A DNA stretch of 64,000 nucleotides from CAYUYV01 sp964561475 (GTDB lineage: Bacteria; Pseudomonadota; Alphaproteobacteria; JAJFIK01), in the NCBI GenBank assembly GCA_964561475.1, contig CAZLPU010000017.1:1-64000 (forward strand), read 5' to 3'. The notes beneath the pieces are model-generated. The model saw only the letters and a list, made by a program, of their open reading frames with translations, did no database searches and was not told the DNA's origin. Every line of letters starts with the position of its first letter. The stretch's first letter is position 1. A program made the position numbers and the translations under genes. Shown here in pieces: positions 17,315-26,822 of the stretch.

Positions 17315-19120
17315 TCAGAGCTTGCGCTGCCCCGAGCAGATTTCCTCATAGAGTTGCGGCGTCAGCGGAACATAGGTCGACTGAGCATCGTCCCTGAGGA
17401 ACAGCGGATCCTGGATTGTGTTCGGGTCGAACCCTTCCCGGACCAGATCCACCTTCCGGTGTTTGAAGGTGCCCGTGATTTCCAGAGTATCCTGGAGACG
17501 CAGGATGATCGGCATGGCATAGGCGGGCAGTTCCCGGGCCGCATGGGCGTAGAAGGCCGGCAGATCCACGCCGCCTTCCGTCACCAGGGACGCCATGCCC
17601 GCCCGTCCGTCCGTAAGGGGCACTTTCACGCCGTAGATATTGACTTCCACGATGCCTTCGAACCGGGCGATGGCGCTTGCCACTTCGGACGTGGCCACGT
17701 TTTCCCCCTTCCAGCGGAAGGTGTCGCCCACACGGTCGATGAAGAAGTAATAGCCCTTCTCGTCACGCTGCAGAAGGTCGCCGGTCCGGAAATAGGCATC
17801 ACCGTTTTCGAAGACATTGCGCAGGATTTTCTTGTCCGTGGCCGCCTGGGCGGAATAGCCCTCGAACCGGGATCTGGCCGTGTCGCCGATGGGGCCAAGG
17901 GCTTCCCCGGTCTCTCCGTCCTCACAGCGAATACAAAACCCGTCCTCGCCCCGCTCAGGCTCCTCCCGGTCCAAATCAAAGCGCACAAGCTCGACGGGGA
18001 TGAGCGAGCGGGCATAACCGGGCACCCGGCCCACGGCACCGGGCATGCCGTCGTAATTGAACAGGGTCACATTGCCCTCGGTCGAGCCGTAGAACTCCAC
18101 GATACGGGAAATCCCGAAACGCTCCTGGAAGGTCTCCCAGATCTCCGGGCGCAGACCATTGCCGGTGATCGCACGGACCTTGTGGCGTCTTTCATTCTCA
18201 TTGTGCGGCGCATTGAGCAGGTAGCGGCACAGTTCACCGATATACTGGAAGACGGTCACGTCATACTTGACGCAATCGTCCCAGAACCGGCTTGCAGAGA
18301 ATTTCCGTCTCAGGACGATGGTCGCGCCCGCGGACAGGGCCACACCGGGTGCGGCCACCCCGCCTGCCGAATGGTAGAGGGGCAGGGTGTTGTAGACACG
18401 ATCCTTGGCGGTTGCGCGCACGGCTGCGGAGAACCCGTGCATGGCGCTGTGGACCCGCATGTGCACGAAGCGCGCGGCTTTGGGCAGGCCCGTGGTTCCG
18501 CTGGTGTAGATGTAAAAGCAGACATCCTTGCCCGTCAGGCCCTCCCGGGCTTCGGGGCCCACGGCGTCGGCGGGCTGGGCGGCAAGGGCCTGGTCGAGGT
18601 CCTCCGCGTCAACGGCGCTGAAATCGCAATGCACCGGGCCGTCGGACCGGATCCAGGCGCGGATGGGGCGCTCGTAAAGGGATTGCGCCTCGAAATACTG
18701 GTCGCTGAGTTCCGCGCCGACAATGGCATGGTCAGCGCCCGCCACATTGATCGAGTGGGCGAGGGCATGACCGGTCAGGTTGGTATTGATCAGTGCGGAA
18801 ATGGCCCCGATCTTGGCCAGCCCCAGCCAGGCGAAGAGATAGTCCGGCCGGTTGTCCATCAGCAGGGCGACCACGTCCCCCCGGCCAATCCCCTGGGAAA
18901 GCGCCCATTGGGCATACCGGTTTCCGGCCGCCTCATAGTCCGCATAGGAATAACTCTCGTCCTCGAAAAGGACCGCGGTCGCATTTGGCGTGCGCTTGGC
19001 CCAGCCTTCGACGATGTCCGCGGCCGTATCGGTCATTTCCGGCTTGATACGTCCGGTGCGGCCGGCCACGGCCATGAGAGTGGTGAGAAATGTCCAGTCC
19101 CGTTTCAGTTGCGTAAACAT
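17315..19120 (-). CDS. Long-chain/very-long-chain acyl-CoA synthetase (FATP type)
   Basis: 601 residues. The adenylate-forming enzyme motifs are complete: phosphate loop YTSGTTGLPKAA, the FATP/VLACS-type VEFYGSTEGN, the hinge region YFRTGDLLQRDEKG, and FRWKGENV with the C-terminal catalytic Lys region. It activates long fatty acids to acyl-CoA at the membrane for degradation or lipid synthesis. ATG at 19120 follows GGAAGGAGC. It is divergent from the thiolase gene, so both could respond to one control region. Confidence 0.93.
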   Translation of the reverse strand: MFTQLKRDWTFLTTLMAVAGRTGRIKPEMTDTAADIVEGWAKRTPNATAVLFEDESYSYADYEAAGNRYAQWALSQGIGRGDVVALLMDNRPDYLFAWLGLAKIGAISALINTNLTGHALAHSINVAGADHAIVGAELSDQYFEAQSLYERPIRAWIRSDGPVHCDFSAVDAEDLDQALAAQPADAVGPEAREGLTGKDVCFYIYTSGTTGLPKAARFVHMRVHSAMHGFSAAVRATAKDRVYNTLPLYHSAGGVAAPGVALSAGATIVLRRKFSASRFWDDCVKYDVTVFQYIGELCRYLLNAPHNENERRHKVRAITGNGLRPEIWETFQERFGISRIVEFYGSTEGNVTLFNYDGMPGAVGRVPGYARSLIPVELVRFDLDREEPERGEDGFCIRCEDGETGEALGPIGDTARSRFEGYSAQAATDKKILRNVFENGDAYFRTGDLLQRDEKGYYFFIDRVGDTFRWKGENVATSEVASAIARFEGIVEVNIYGVKVPLTDGRAGMASLVTEGGVDLPAFYAHAARELPAYAMPIILRLQDTLEITGTFKHRKVDLVREGFDPNTIQDPLFLRDDAQSTYVPLTPQLYEEICSGQRKL

Positions 19121-19545
19121 GTGCTCCTTCCTGCATTTCACCACCGGTCTGAATGCCACCGGCCAGACGTATCCGGACCGCGTTTCCAGGATGTAGGGCG
19201 TCCTTGGCCCAACTGCACTGTTTTTCGTGTTGTTGCCCGTGCCCCACACACAGCCAAGTCTCACACCCCCCAGTCCAGCACCTTTCGGATCCCAATCCTA
19301 GTTGCCCACACCTAATTGGACGCTGGTTAACCTTTCGGTACGCTCATCATAGGACAGATTTTGTTGGCGGGAAAAATCACACTAAGGTTGACGCGCCCGC
19401 CGTCCGTGCCCCGGCCGAGTGATGAGAAGCCGCAGAATGGGGTTCGTCTGAGGGGAAGGTCAGGTGAGGGGGCCTTCCCGGTGTCCGCGTCCCGGCCGGT
19501 GATCTCTACCCCCGCTTTGTCATTGGTTATGAAAGGATGTCCACC
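19121..19545. other. 425-bp divergent control region (acyl-CoA synthetase / thiolase)
   Basis: No gene is seen. It separates two lipid-metabolism genes transcribed apart. A candidate sigma-70-like site on the plus strand is TTGGAC at 19316-19321 and TACGCT at 19339-19344 with a 17-bp spacer. A regulator-binding palindrome is not evident to me. Confidence 0.4.
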
Positions 19546-20730
19546 ATGAGCACCCGTTCCGTCGTGATCTGCACGCCCCTGCGCACAGCAATCGGCACCT
19601 ACAATGGAACACTGAAGTCCACCCCCGCGTCCACTCTCGGTGCAACGGCGATCAAGGCCGTCCTGGCGCAAAGCGGCCTCTCCCCCGATCAGGTCGGCAC
19701 CGTGGTCATGGGCAACGTGATCCAGGCCGGCGCCAAGATGAACCCGGCCCGTCAGGCCGCCATCGAGGCAGGTCTGCCCGTGGAAGTGCCCGCCCTCACC
19801 GTCAACCGGGTGTGCGGTTCCGGTGCCCAGGCCGTGGCCACCGCCGCGTCGGAAGTCTGGATGGGCTATGAAGATTGTGCCATCGCCGGTGGCCAGGAAA
19901 ATATGGACATGGCGCCCTACCTGATCATGGGCGGGCGCTGGGGTCACCGGATGGGCCATGCCACCATTCTGGATGCCATGCTCCATGACGGTCTGAACGA
20001 TGCCTTCTCCGGTGAGCATTCCGGTTGGCACACGGAAGACCTGGCCCAGCGTTATCAGATCTCCCGGGACGAACAGGACCAGTGGGCGGCCCGCAGCCAG
20101 CAGCGGTTCAGCGCCGCCCAGGCCGCCGGTCATTTCGACGGCGAGATCGCGCCCGTTGAAATCAAGGGCCGCAAGGGGCCGGAGCAGTTCACCAAGGACG
20201 AACACAACCGCCCAGACACGACCATGGACACCCTGGGCAAGCTGCGCCCGGCCTTCCGCTCCGAAGGCACCATCACCGCCGGCAACGCCCCGGGTCTGAA
20301 CTCCGCTGCCGCCGCCATGATCGTCGCTGAGCGGTCCTTCGCCGAGGCCAACGGCCTGAACCCGATCGCCGAGCTGAAGGGCTATGCGGTGGCCGGTGTG
20401 GAGCCAGGCATGTTCGGCATCGGCCCTGTGCCCGCCGTGCGCAAGCTCCTTGACCGGGTGGGGTGGAGCACCGCCGATGTGGAGCGCTTTGAGATCAATG
20501 AAGCCTTCGCGGCGATTGCCATCGCGGTCTACCGGGAACTGGGCTTTGCCGAGGAGATCGTGAATGTGGACGGCGGCGCCATTGCCCACGGCCACCCGAT
20601 CGGTGCCACCGGCGCGGTGCTGACCACCCGTCTGATCCATTCCATGGCCCGGGACGGTCTCAAGCGCGGCATCGTCACCGCCTGCATCGGCGGCGGTCAG
20701 GGCATCGCCCTCGCCGTGGAAATGATCTGA
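19546..20730 (+). CDS. Acetyl-CoA C-acetyltransferase (thiolase)
   Basis: 394 residues, standard for biosynthetic/degradative thiolase II. The acyl-accepting Cys 90 is in NRVCGSGAQA, His 350 in GHPIGATGA, and the second catalytic Cys 380 in CIGGGQGIA. It condenses two acetyl-CoA to acetoacetyl-CoA or cleaves 3-ketoacyl-CoA. No phaB or 3-hydroxyacyl-CoA dehydrogenase gene is adjacent, so PhaA versus AtoB cannot be chosen. ATG at 19546 is preferred over ATG at 19537 because AAAGGA sits 8 nt from it. A strong terminator follows. Confidence 0.94.
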   Translation: MSTRSVVICTPLRTAIGTYNGTLKSTPASTLGATAIKAVLAQSGLSPDQVGTVVMGNVIQAGAKMNPARQAAIEAGLPVEVPALTVNRVCGSGAQAVATAASEVWMGYEDCAIAGGQENMDMAPYLIMGGRWGHRMGHATILDAMLHDGLNDAFSGEHSGWHTEDLAQRYQISRDEQDQWAARSQQRFSAAQAAGHFDGEIAPVEIKGRKGPEQFTKDEHNRPDTTMDTLGKLRPAFRSEGTITAGNAPGLNSAAAAMIVAERSFAEANGLNPIAELKGYAVAGVEPGMFGIGPVPAVRKLLDRVGWSTADVERFEINEAFAAIAIAVYRELGFAEEIVNVDGGAIAHGHPIGATGAVLTTRLIHSMARDGLKRGIVTACIGGGQGIALAVEMI

Positions 20731-20797
20731 TAATCGAACGCCATTGACGGTCGGTGACCGAAGCCGGGTGTTCCAGGTATGGGGCCGGGCAAACTGT

Positions 20798-20830
20798 AAG
20801 GCCGGGGGATGCATGTCCTCCGGCCTTTTC
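20798..20830 (+). terminator. Intrinsic terminator of the thiolase gene
   Basis: A 12-bp stem (AAGGCCGG plus inner GGA, one G-T pair) with a TGCATG loop is followed by TTTT. It lies 68 bp past the thiolase stop and faces the convergent glycosyltransferase gene. Confidence 0.88.
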
Positions 20831-20872
20831 TGTCTCACTCCGGTGCGGTCCCGATGTCCGGCACCCATTGCG

Positions 20873-22078
20873 TCAGCCGCTGTCCCTGAGCCCCCGGCGG
20901 CTCAGCTTGCCCCAGCCTGGACGGACCCGGAACACGCTCGACATCACGACACGGATCAGAAGAAGCCCCATAAAGAAGAGGTAGAACACCCTCTGGGGCA
21001 GGGCGTGCCACAGGAGCGCCTTGCGCTCCTTGGCGATAATGAAGGCCACCACCGACCCCATGATGTCGGCGAGGAAATAGGTGGGCAAAAGGGCCATGGA
21101 AAGCACATTGGGATTCATGATCGTCTGAACGGTGACGAACACGAAGGCCGGAAAGAACAGGAACAACAAGGTCCCGGAAATGGCGAGATTGGGAAAGCCG
21201 AACAGCTTGAGGGGCAGATTGGTCGTGGTGAACACGGGCCTCATGTGCAGCCCCAGGCACTGGAAGTTGCCGTAAAGCCAGCGAAACCGCTGCCGGTAGA
21301 AATCCCTGATGCTGGAGGGCGCCTCTGTGAGGGCCACCGCCCGGGGCTCAAAGGCCAGCCGGTAATCCGCCTCCAGCAGCCTCAGGGTGATGTCCGTATC
21401 CTCCGCCAGAGTGCCCGCGGGCCAGCCGCCGACAGCCTCCACTGCGTCCCGCCGGAATGCGCTGCAAGCTCCCGGAAGGGTGGTGATGCAGCCGAACAGC
21501 GCGAGACTGCGCCGCTCCGTGTGAATGCCGGTGACATATTCGATCTGCTGCCACGCGGTGAGCAGATGCTGTTGATTGCCGATCTGAATATTGGCCGTCG
21601 CCGCCCCGTAATCCCCGGACAGCATATTGAGCGCGAGATATTTGAGGGTGCGCGGGGTCAGCCAGGTGTCCGCGTCGATGGTCACTACAACGTCATGGCG
21701 CGCAGCCCTCAGGCCCGTATTCAGACCCGCGGCCTTGCCCTTGTTCTTGGGGTGTATGATGAGCCGGACCCGGGGGTCCTCCTGAACGACCTTCAGAACC
21801 TCTCGGGCGGTGTTGTCCTGGGAGCCGTCGTCGATCACAACCACTTCAAAATGAGGATATTCGGAGCGCAGGACGCTGCGCAGGGCGTCCGCGATCACCG
21901 GCTCTTCGTTATAGGCGGGCACCAGGATCGAAAGCGGCGGCCAGAACCCCCGCGAGCGCAGGTTCCGGTGGAGCCGGGCGTGGCGCTTCCGTGTCCCCCG
22001 GACATGGACGATGGCGCCGCCGATCATGATCAGCAGCCGCCCCAGCGCCAGCACAATGGCGCTGATCAGCAATATCAT
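20873..22078 (-). CDS. Membrane glycosyltransferase family 2 (PgaC/NodC-like)
   Basis: About 401 residues. N-terminal TM (1-25), then a GT-2 catalytic domain with DDGS (84-86 region), DAD (135-137), ED (226-227) and the processive-enzyme motif QRFRW (263-267), then several C-terminal TMs. This is the architecture of poly-beta-1,6-GlcNAc synthase, chitin-oligosaccharide and hyaluronan synthases. It probably makes or exports an exopolysaccharide; the sugar is undetermined. No deacetylase or export partner is adjacent. ATG at 22078 is used. The ribosome binding site is weak, so a slightly longer N-terminus is possible. Confidence 0.87.
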   Translation of the reverse strand: MILLISAIVLALGRLLIMIGGAIVHVRGTRKRHARLHRNLRSRGFWPPLSILVPAYNEEPVIADALRSVLRSEYPHFEVVVIDDGSQDNTAREVLKVVQEDPRVRLIIHPKNKGKAAGLNTGLRAARHDVVVTIDADTWLTPRTLKYLALNMLSGDYGAATANIQIGNQQHLLTAWQQIEYVTGIHTERRSLALFGCITTLPGACSAFRRDAVEAVGGWPAGTLAEDTDITLRLLEADYRLAFEPRAVALTEAPSSIRDFYRQRFRWLYGNFQCLGLHMRPVFTTTNLPLKLFGFPNLAISGTLLFLFFPAFVFVTVQTIMNPNVLSMALLPTYFLADIMGSVVAFIIAKERKALLWHALPQRVFYLFFMGLLLIRVVMSSVFRVRPGWGKLSRRGLRDSG

Positions 22079-22691
22079 GAAGACAGACAAGAGCCTGCAC
22101 CCCCCGCTCCCATGTTCCGCCCCGAAACGGCGACAACAATACGCGAGTGACCAGGGGTTTCGACCGTTTTCTGCCCGACAGCGGCCCCTCTTCCGGTTTC
22201 GGGGCGGCCCCTTTCCCCGTTTCGTGGCGGCATTGACCGGTATCGGCACAACCCGCGGCAGCCGTTTGTGTCTCAGGGGGATTCGGTCCGGATCTGTGTC
22301 AATGCGACCGCAGGGTCGTCCAATTGGTATTGGAGAATAAAGGTGGCTGCGCGGGGCCTAGCCGAAAATGGCGCCCAGGGCGAGGCCGCATCCGGCGTAA
22401 TCCCACGGATTGGACAGGGGAGCGTCTGGCACGCTCCGTGCTTCTATGGGTCCGGGATCCAGGCCCGGAAAACGGTCCTTTGGCGTGGACCAGCCCTCCT
22501 GGGGTGTCAGGGTGGCTGTCTTGACCTTGCCAAATTCTTAGCATACGGCGTGTGTTAGGGCGCGGTTAGGAGTTAATGTTCCGGTAACGGGCTGAACTGT
22601 TCCGGCTTTCTGCCTCAGAGCAGCGTGCCGGACGATTGGTCATTTGGCTTGGTCACATGGTTGCGTGTGCTGAAGTGCTTAGGGGTACAAC
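22079..22691. other. 613-bp divergent spacer upstream of the RTX gene
   Basis: No gene is seen. It holds a 7-bp GGAGCGT/ACGCTCC hairpin around 22420-22438 and a candidate promoter (listed separately). The part from 22540 to 22690 is more AT-rich than its surroundings and probably forms the leader of the RTX gene. Confidence 0.45.
22521..22549 (+). promoter_or_regulatory. Candidate sigma-70 promoter for the RTX gene
   Basis: TTGACC at 22521-22526 and TACGGC at 22544-22549 are separated by 17 bp. The -35 is good and the -10 weak. It would give a ~135-nt leader before the RTX gene. Confidence 0.3.
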
Positions 22692-24629
22692 ATGGCAGAA
22701 GTAGTTGGAACGGCCGGTAACGACAACCTTACCGGAACTAATGGCGCCGACGAGATTTTCGGCTTTGGCGGCGATGACATTATCAACGGCGGCGCCGGTG
22801 ATGATCTCATCCGCGGTGATGGCGATGCCGGTCAGTTCGGCACCGACGAAATGACAGGCGGTGCGGGGAATGATGTTTTCTCTGCTTACGTGAACAATTT
22901 CGTCAATGACGTCATCACCGACTTCGACATCCAGGATAGCGACGGGGATCAATCCTTCGACCGCATCAATATCCGGATCGACCCCCCCGAAACAGTGACT
23001 ACGGCTCTGGCCCGGGTCGGCAATGACCTGCGCCTGGATGTGACCGTGAATGTCGGTGCCATCACCGCCAGCGGTTCCATCATCCTCGAGGGTATCGGCG
23101 CACAAGCCGCGGCCCTGAATGTGGGCATCGTTGAACAGGTCGGTACCTTCGGTGGCACGGACCTTCTTTTGGTTGCCGGCGAAGGCGACGGCACCCTGGG
23201 CGGCCTCATTGCAGAAGACGATACCTTCACTGCTGCCGAAGGCGTGGATCTGACCGGCGTCAATGTCCTCGACAACGATGAAGGCGGCGATGGCGCCACC
23301 CTGACCGTTACCGAGATCAATGGCAGTGCCAATAATGTCGGGCAGGCCGTGGCCCTGGATGAGGGCACCGTGACCGTCTCCTCGAACGGTAATCTGACCT
23401 TCACCCCGCTTCAGGGGATCAGCAGCGGCACCGCCACCTTCACCTACACGGTGAGCGATGGCTCCGTGGACAGCACGGGCACCGTGACCATCAATATCGA
23501 TGAGAACAACAACACCGCCCCGGTGGCCCAGAACGATCTGTTCACCGTGGTCACCGATGCGGCCACCGGCCAACTCTCGGCCACGGGCTTCCTTCTGCAG
23601 AACGATACGGACGCGGACAACGACACGTTGCTGGTGCAAAGCATCACCTTCAACGGTGTGACCACGCCCATCGCATCGGGGAACAACGGCACCACCGTGC
23701 CGCTGACCTTCGGGACCGTTGCCGTGAACCAGAACGGCGGACTGGCCTATGTGCTGACCCCGGGTGCTACATCCGCTGATACCTTCAGCTATACCGTCAC
23801 TGACGGCATCCAGTCTTCCAGCGCCTCCGTCAGCTTCAGCATTGATCCGGGCGCCACGATCACGGGCACCGACGGCAATGACAATCTGCGTGACAGTGGC
23901 AGTGATGACGTGATCGAAGGCCTCGCCGGTGACGACCGTATCCGCGACTCCGGCGGCTCCGACGATATCCGGGGCGGGAACGGCAATGACCGGATCCGGG
24001 ATACCGGAGGCTTCGACAACGTCCTGTCCGGCGGTAACGGCGATGACCAGATCGATGGTCGGCGCGGTGAGTACACCGCCAATGGTGGTGACGGCAACGA
24101 CCGGATCTCCATCAACGGCGATGGCCGCCACGTCATCAATGGCGACAACGGCGATGACATCATCTCCCTGAAGGGTGGTTTTGCTTCCACCGTGAACGGT
24201 GGTGCGGGCCGCGACGTGATCCGGGTCAAGTCCCCGGGACCAACCACCATCGATGGCGGCACCGGTGACGACGTTATCCGCGTCGACTCGGGCAGCAATG
24301 CCGTGATCGGCGGCGCGGGCCGGGATGAACTGCGTGCCGGTAAGGGGAATGACACCTTCATTTTCCGCAGCGACAGCGAGCAGGACATCATCTCCCGCTT
24401 CGGCCAGAAGGGCTTCGACCAGATCGTGATCCAGGGTGTCCGGTCCAATGCGGTCAATAACGACCTGATCGACTCCTTCGAAGAACTGCTGACCTTCGCC
24501 AACACCTCCGACCGGGATGTCGTGTTCGATTTCGCGAACGGCTCGACCCTGCGCCTGGAAAATGTGGGCCTGGAAGACCTCGCGAGCCAGCAGTTCCTGT
24601 TCCTGGACACGAGCGGCAATGAGATCTGA
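22692..24629 (+). CDS. RTX-type calcium-binding protein with cadherin-like domains
   Basis: 645 residues, no signal peptide. RTX nonapeptides occur at both ends: residues ~8-65 (GAGNDV, GGDDIINGGAGDD) and ~390-560 (GGNGNDRI, GGAGRDVI, GGAGRDEL). Between them lie two bacterial cadherin/Ig-like repeats of ~95 residues (VLDNDEGGDGATLTV...FTYTVSDGS and LLQNDTDADNDTLLV...FSYTVTDGI). The C-terminal ~80 residues fit a type I secretion signal region. Likely exported by a type I system that is not in this window and acting outside the cell in adhesion or matrix. Many middle RTX units are non-canonical (IRDSGGSDD). ATG at 22692. Confidence 0.88.
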   Translation: MAEVVGTAGNDNLTGTNGADEIFGFGGDDIINGGAGDDLIRGDGDAGQFGTDEMTGGAGNDVFSAYVNNFVNDVITDFDIQDSDGDQSFDRINIRIDPPETVTTALARVGNDLRLDVTVNVGAITASGSIILEGIGAQAAALNVGIVEQVGTFGGTDLLLVAGEGDGTLGGLIAEDDTFTAAEGVDLTGVNVLDNDEGGDGATLTVTEINGSANNVGQAVALDEGTVTVSSNGNLTFTPLQGISSGTATFTYTVSDGSVDSTGTVTINIDENNNTAPVAQNDLFTVVTDAATGQLSATGFLLQNDTDADNDTLLVQSITFNGVTTPIASGNNGTTVPLTFGTVAVNQNGGLAYVLTPGATSADTFSYTVTDGIQSSSASVSFSIDPGATITGTDGNDNLRDSGSDDVIEGLAGDDRIRDSGGSDDIRGGNGNDRIRDTGGFDNVLSGGNGDDQIDGRRGEYTANGGDGNDRISINGDGRHVINGDNGDDIISLKGGFASTVNGGAGRDVIRVKSPGPTTIDGGTGDDVIRVDSGSNAVIGGAGRDELRAGKGNDTFIFRSDSEQDIISRFGQKGFDQIVIQGVRSNAVNNDLIDSFEELLTFANTSDRDVVFDFANGSTLRLENVGLEDLASQQFLFLDTSGNEI

Positions 24630-24668
24630 TCGGCCCCCTGGGTCGCATCGCCCATGAGTGTATTCCTG

Positions 24669-24700
24669 AACCGGCAGTCCTTTGGGCTGCCGGTTTTTTC
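24669..24700 (+). terminator. Intrinsic terminator of the RTX gene
   Basis: CCGGCAG pairs with CTGCCGG around a short TCCTTTGGG loop region and is followed by six T. A strong stem and T-run 40 bp past the stop. Confidence 0.93.
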
Positions 24701-24726
24701 GTAGGGTCCTGGCAGGAGGCAACGGG

Positions 24727-25020
24727 ATGAGTGGCAGCGAAAGCGGCGGGGGCAGGTTCGCAGACCCCGGCAGCGTCGTTCTCGACGTGACCGGCCTTGC
24801 GTGTCCCTTGCCGGTGCTGCGCCTGGGCAAGGCTCTCAGGAGCGCAGCGCCGGGCACCCTGATCCTGGTGCGAGCCAGCGATCCGATGGCGCGAGTGGAT
24901 ATTCCCCATTTGTGCCAGACCACTGGTGATCTTGTGGAGGAGATCACTGACGAGCCGGACGGCTTTGTGATCCGGGTACGGAAAGCCGGGCCTGGGGACC
25001 ACGGCGCAAGCGGTCCATGA
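24727..25020 (+). CDS. TusA-family sulfurtransferase-like protein
   Basis: 97 residues. The N-terminal strand and helix carry LACPLPVLRLGKAL, the CPxP motif of TusA/YedF/SirA proteins, with the sulfur-carrying Cys. The remaining fold (LILVRASDPMARVDIPHLCQ) is typical. TusA proteins relay persulfide sulfur to tRNA thiolation or cofactor synthesis; which branch applies here is not visible. ATG at 24727 is preceded by CAGGAGGC. It is followed 180 bp later by the first TAXI-type gene. Confidence 0.88.
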   Translation: MSGSESGGGRFADPGSVVLDVTGLACPLPVLRLGKALRSAAPGTLILVRASDPMARVDIPHLCQTTGDLVEEITDEPDGFVIRVRKAGPGDHGASGP

Positions 25021-25202
25021 ATCGGAGATCGCCCTGACCGGTGGTGCGGGCGCAGGTGCCGCGCCTTGATCCCAGCGCCGGAATGGTAAGATTGTGGCGC
25101 TGTCCCCCTTGCGCTTGCCGGGCCTGCTTTGCAAGGTTGAGGGACCAGGGGCGGGGGCTGAGATCTGGGACCGCCTGCCCGAATAGTTTCAGGACCGCTG
25201 TA

Positions 25203-26630
25203 ATGAGCAACATGCCATCCGGACCGGTGCCGGAAGACGCCGCCCACCCATCCCGTATGGGCAGGGCAACGACCGGCAAGGCCTTTGATACCTCCAACGC
25301 CTTGGAGCGCATGCGCCACAAAATGGCGGACGACAATCCCAATGCGGCGCTCCTGATCGGGGCGGGCATCGGTCTGGCCATCGCCGCGACGATTTTCATT
25401 GCCTGGCTGTTCGTGGATCCCGCTCCCCCCAACACCATCCGTATCGCGACGGGAAGCGAGGGCGGCTACTACGCGAAACTGGGCGACATGTATCGCGACC
25501 GCCTCGAGGCCAGCGGGCTCAGGGTCAGTCTGGTCCCGAGCAAGGGCTCCATGGACAACATCGACCACCTGTCGGAAGGCCGGGCCGACGTGGCATTCAT
25601 CCAGGGAGGCGTGCTGCCGGAAAATCCGCCGGAGATGCTCCAGTCCCTCGCGAGCGTCGCCCTTGAGCCCTTGTGGATTTTCACCCGGGGCGAGGAACCG
25701 GTCCGGCGCCTTTCCGAACTGGAGGGACGGCGGGTTTCCGTGGGCCCCGAGGGCAGCGGCACCCGGGCCTTGAGCCTCAATCTGCTCGAGGCGACGGGCA
25801 TGGAAGACCGGGTCATCATCACCGACGAGGGGCGGATGGCGGCGGTCAAGGCCTTGATGGACGGTGGTCTGGACGGGGCGCTCTTCGTGACCTCCGCCAG
25901 CACGGGGTCCATCCGGGATCTGCTCATGTCGCCCTCCATTCATTTGGCACAGCTTGAGCGTGCCGACGGGTTTGCCATGCGCTTCCCTTATCTCTCCGTT
26001 GTCACGATCCCGGAAGGCGGCTTCGATCTGTCCCTGAACGTGCCCGAGGCGCCCACACGCCTGTTGGCTCCGGCAACCACCCTTCTGGTTCGGGACGATG
26101 TGCATCCGGCGCTTGTAGCTTTGGTTCTCGATGTGGCTAACGTCATTCACGGGGCTGAAAGCCAGGTCGGGACCAATGTGAAATTTCCGTCCCAGGAGTT
26201 TCTGGAGTTGCCCCTCAACGAGGAGGCCCGGCGCTATTTCGAGAACGGACCCACATTCCTGCGCCGGTACATGCCCTTCTGGGCTGCCAATCTGGTGGAG
26301 CGGCTCTGGGTGCTCATTATCCCGCTGGTGACCGTGATGATCCCCCTGATGCGAGTGGCCCCGCCCGCCTATCGCTGGCAGATCCGCCGGCGCATTTACC
26401 GGTGGTACGACGATCTGAGGGAGCTTGAGGAACTGGGCCGCAAGGCGGACACCGATGAGGAGCGTCGCGAGATTGTTGCTGCCCTGGATGCTCTCGAGGC
26501 GGATGTGGGTGCCATCCGCGTGCCCCTGTCCTACACCGATAACCTCTATCATCTGCGCCTGCATATCGAGTTTGCCAGACGCATGGTCGACCCCACCCAG
26601 GGCCCTGATTTGCTCAGCTCACCCGCATGA
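25203..26630 (+). CDS. TAXI-family TRAP solute-binding-like protein, membrane anchored
   Basis: 475 residues. TM1 is at 49-71 and a second hydrophobic segment (LWVLIIPLVTVMIPLM) follows the binding domain, so the periplasmic domain is tethered at both ends. The domain has the TAXI pattern: IRIATGSEGGYYAKLG, VSLVPSKGSMDNIDHLSEGRADVAFIQGG, RRVSVGPEGSGTRALS. The C-terminal ~90 residues are cytosolic and helical. Canonical TAXI proteins are free periplasmic receptors for TRAP permeases; none is nearby, so a sensory rather than transport role is possible. ATG at 25203 has AGGA upstream. Confidence 0.82.
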   Translation: MSNMPSGPVPEDAAHPSRMGRATTGKAFDTSNALERMRHKMADDNPNAALLIGAGIGLAIAATIFIAWLFVDPAPPNTIRIATGSEGGYYAKLGDMYRDRLEASGLRVSLVPSKGSMDNIDHLSEGRADVAFIQGGVLPENPPEMLQSLASVALEPLWIFTRGEEPVRRLSELEGRRVSVGPEGSGTRALSLNLLEATGMEDRVIITDEGRMAAVKALMDGGLDGALFVTSASTGSIRDLLMSPSIHLAQLERADGFAMRFPYLSVVTIPEGGFDLSLNVPEAPTRLLAPATTLLVRDDVHPALVALVLDVANVIHGAESQVGTNVKFPSQEFLELPLNEEARRYFENGPTFLRRYMPFWAANLVERLWVLIIPLVTVMIPLMRVAPPAYRWQIRRRIYRWYDDLRELEELGRKADTDEERREIVAALDALEADVGAIRVPLSYTDNLYHLRLHIEFARRMVDPTQGPDLLSSPA

Positions 26631-26822
26631 GTGCACGGCGTTCATGATGCGGACGGCCCTGGGGGAGCATCCCGGTCGCGATGGCCGGGTTGCCCTCGGG
26701 GTAGAGTGCGAACAGGCCAAAGGGACGGAGGCACCATCCCGGTGAGGACGCCCCGGGGAAAAACAAATCGACTTGCGCGCTTTGCAATAGAAAATTCCGC
26801 ACAAGGCGCGTAAACTCTCATC

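Noticed and set aside
17264..19315. A 683-codon frame antisense to the acyl-CoA synthetase gene
   Set aside because: The opposite strand encodes a complete AMP-forming synthetase with all motifs; the antisense product shows none.
22653..26564. A 1303-codon open frame antisense to the RTX, TusA-like and first TAXI genes
   Set aside because: Its translation is low complexity with no domain, and it mirrors the codon bias of three well-supported genes on the other strand.
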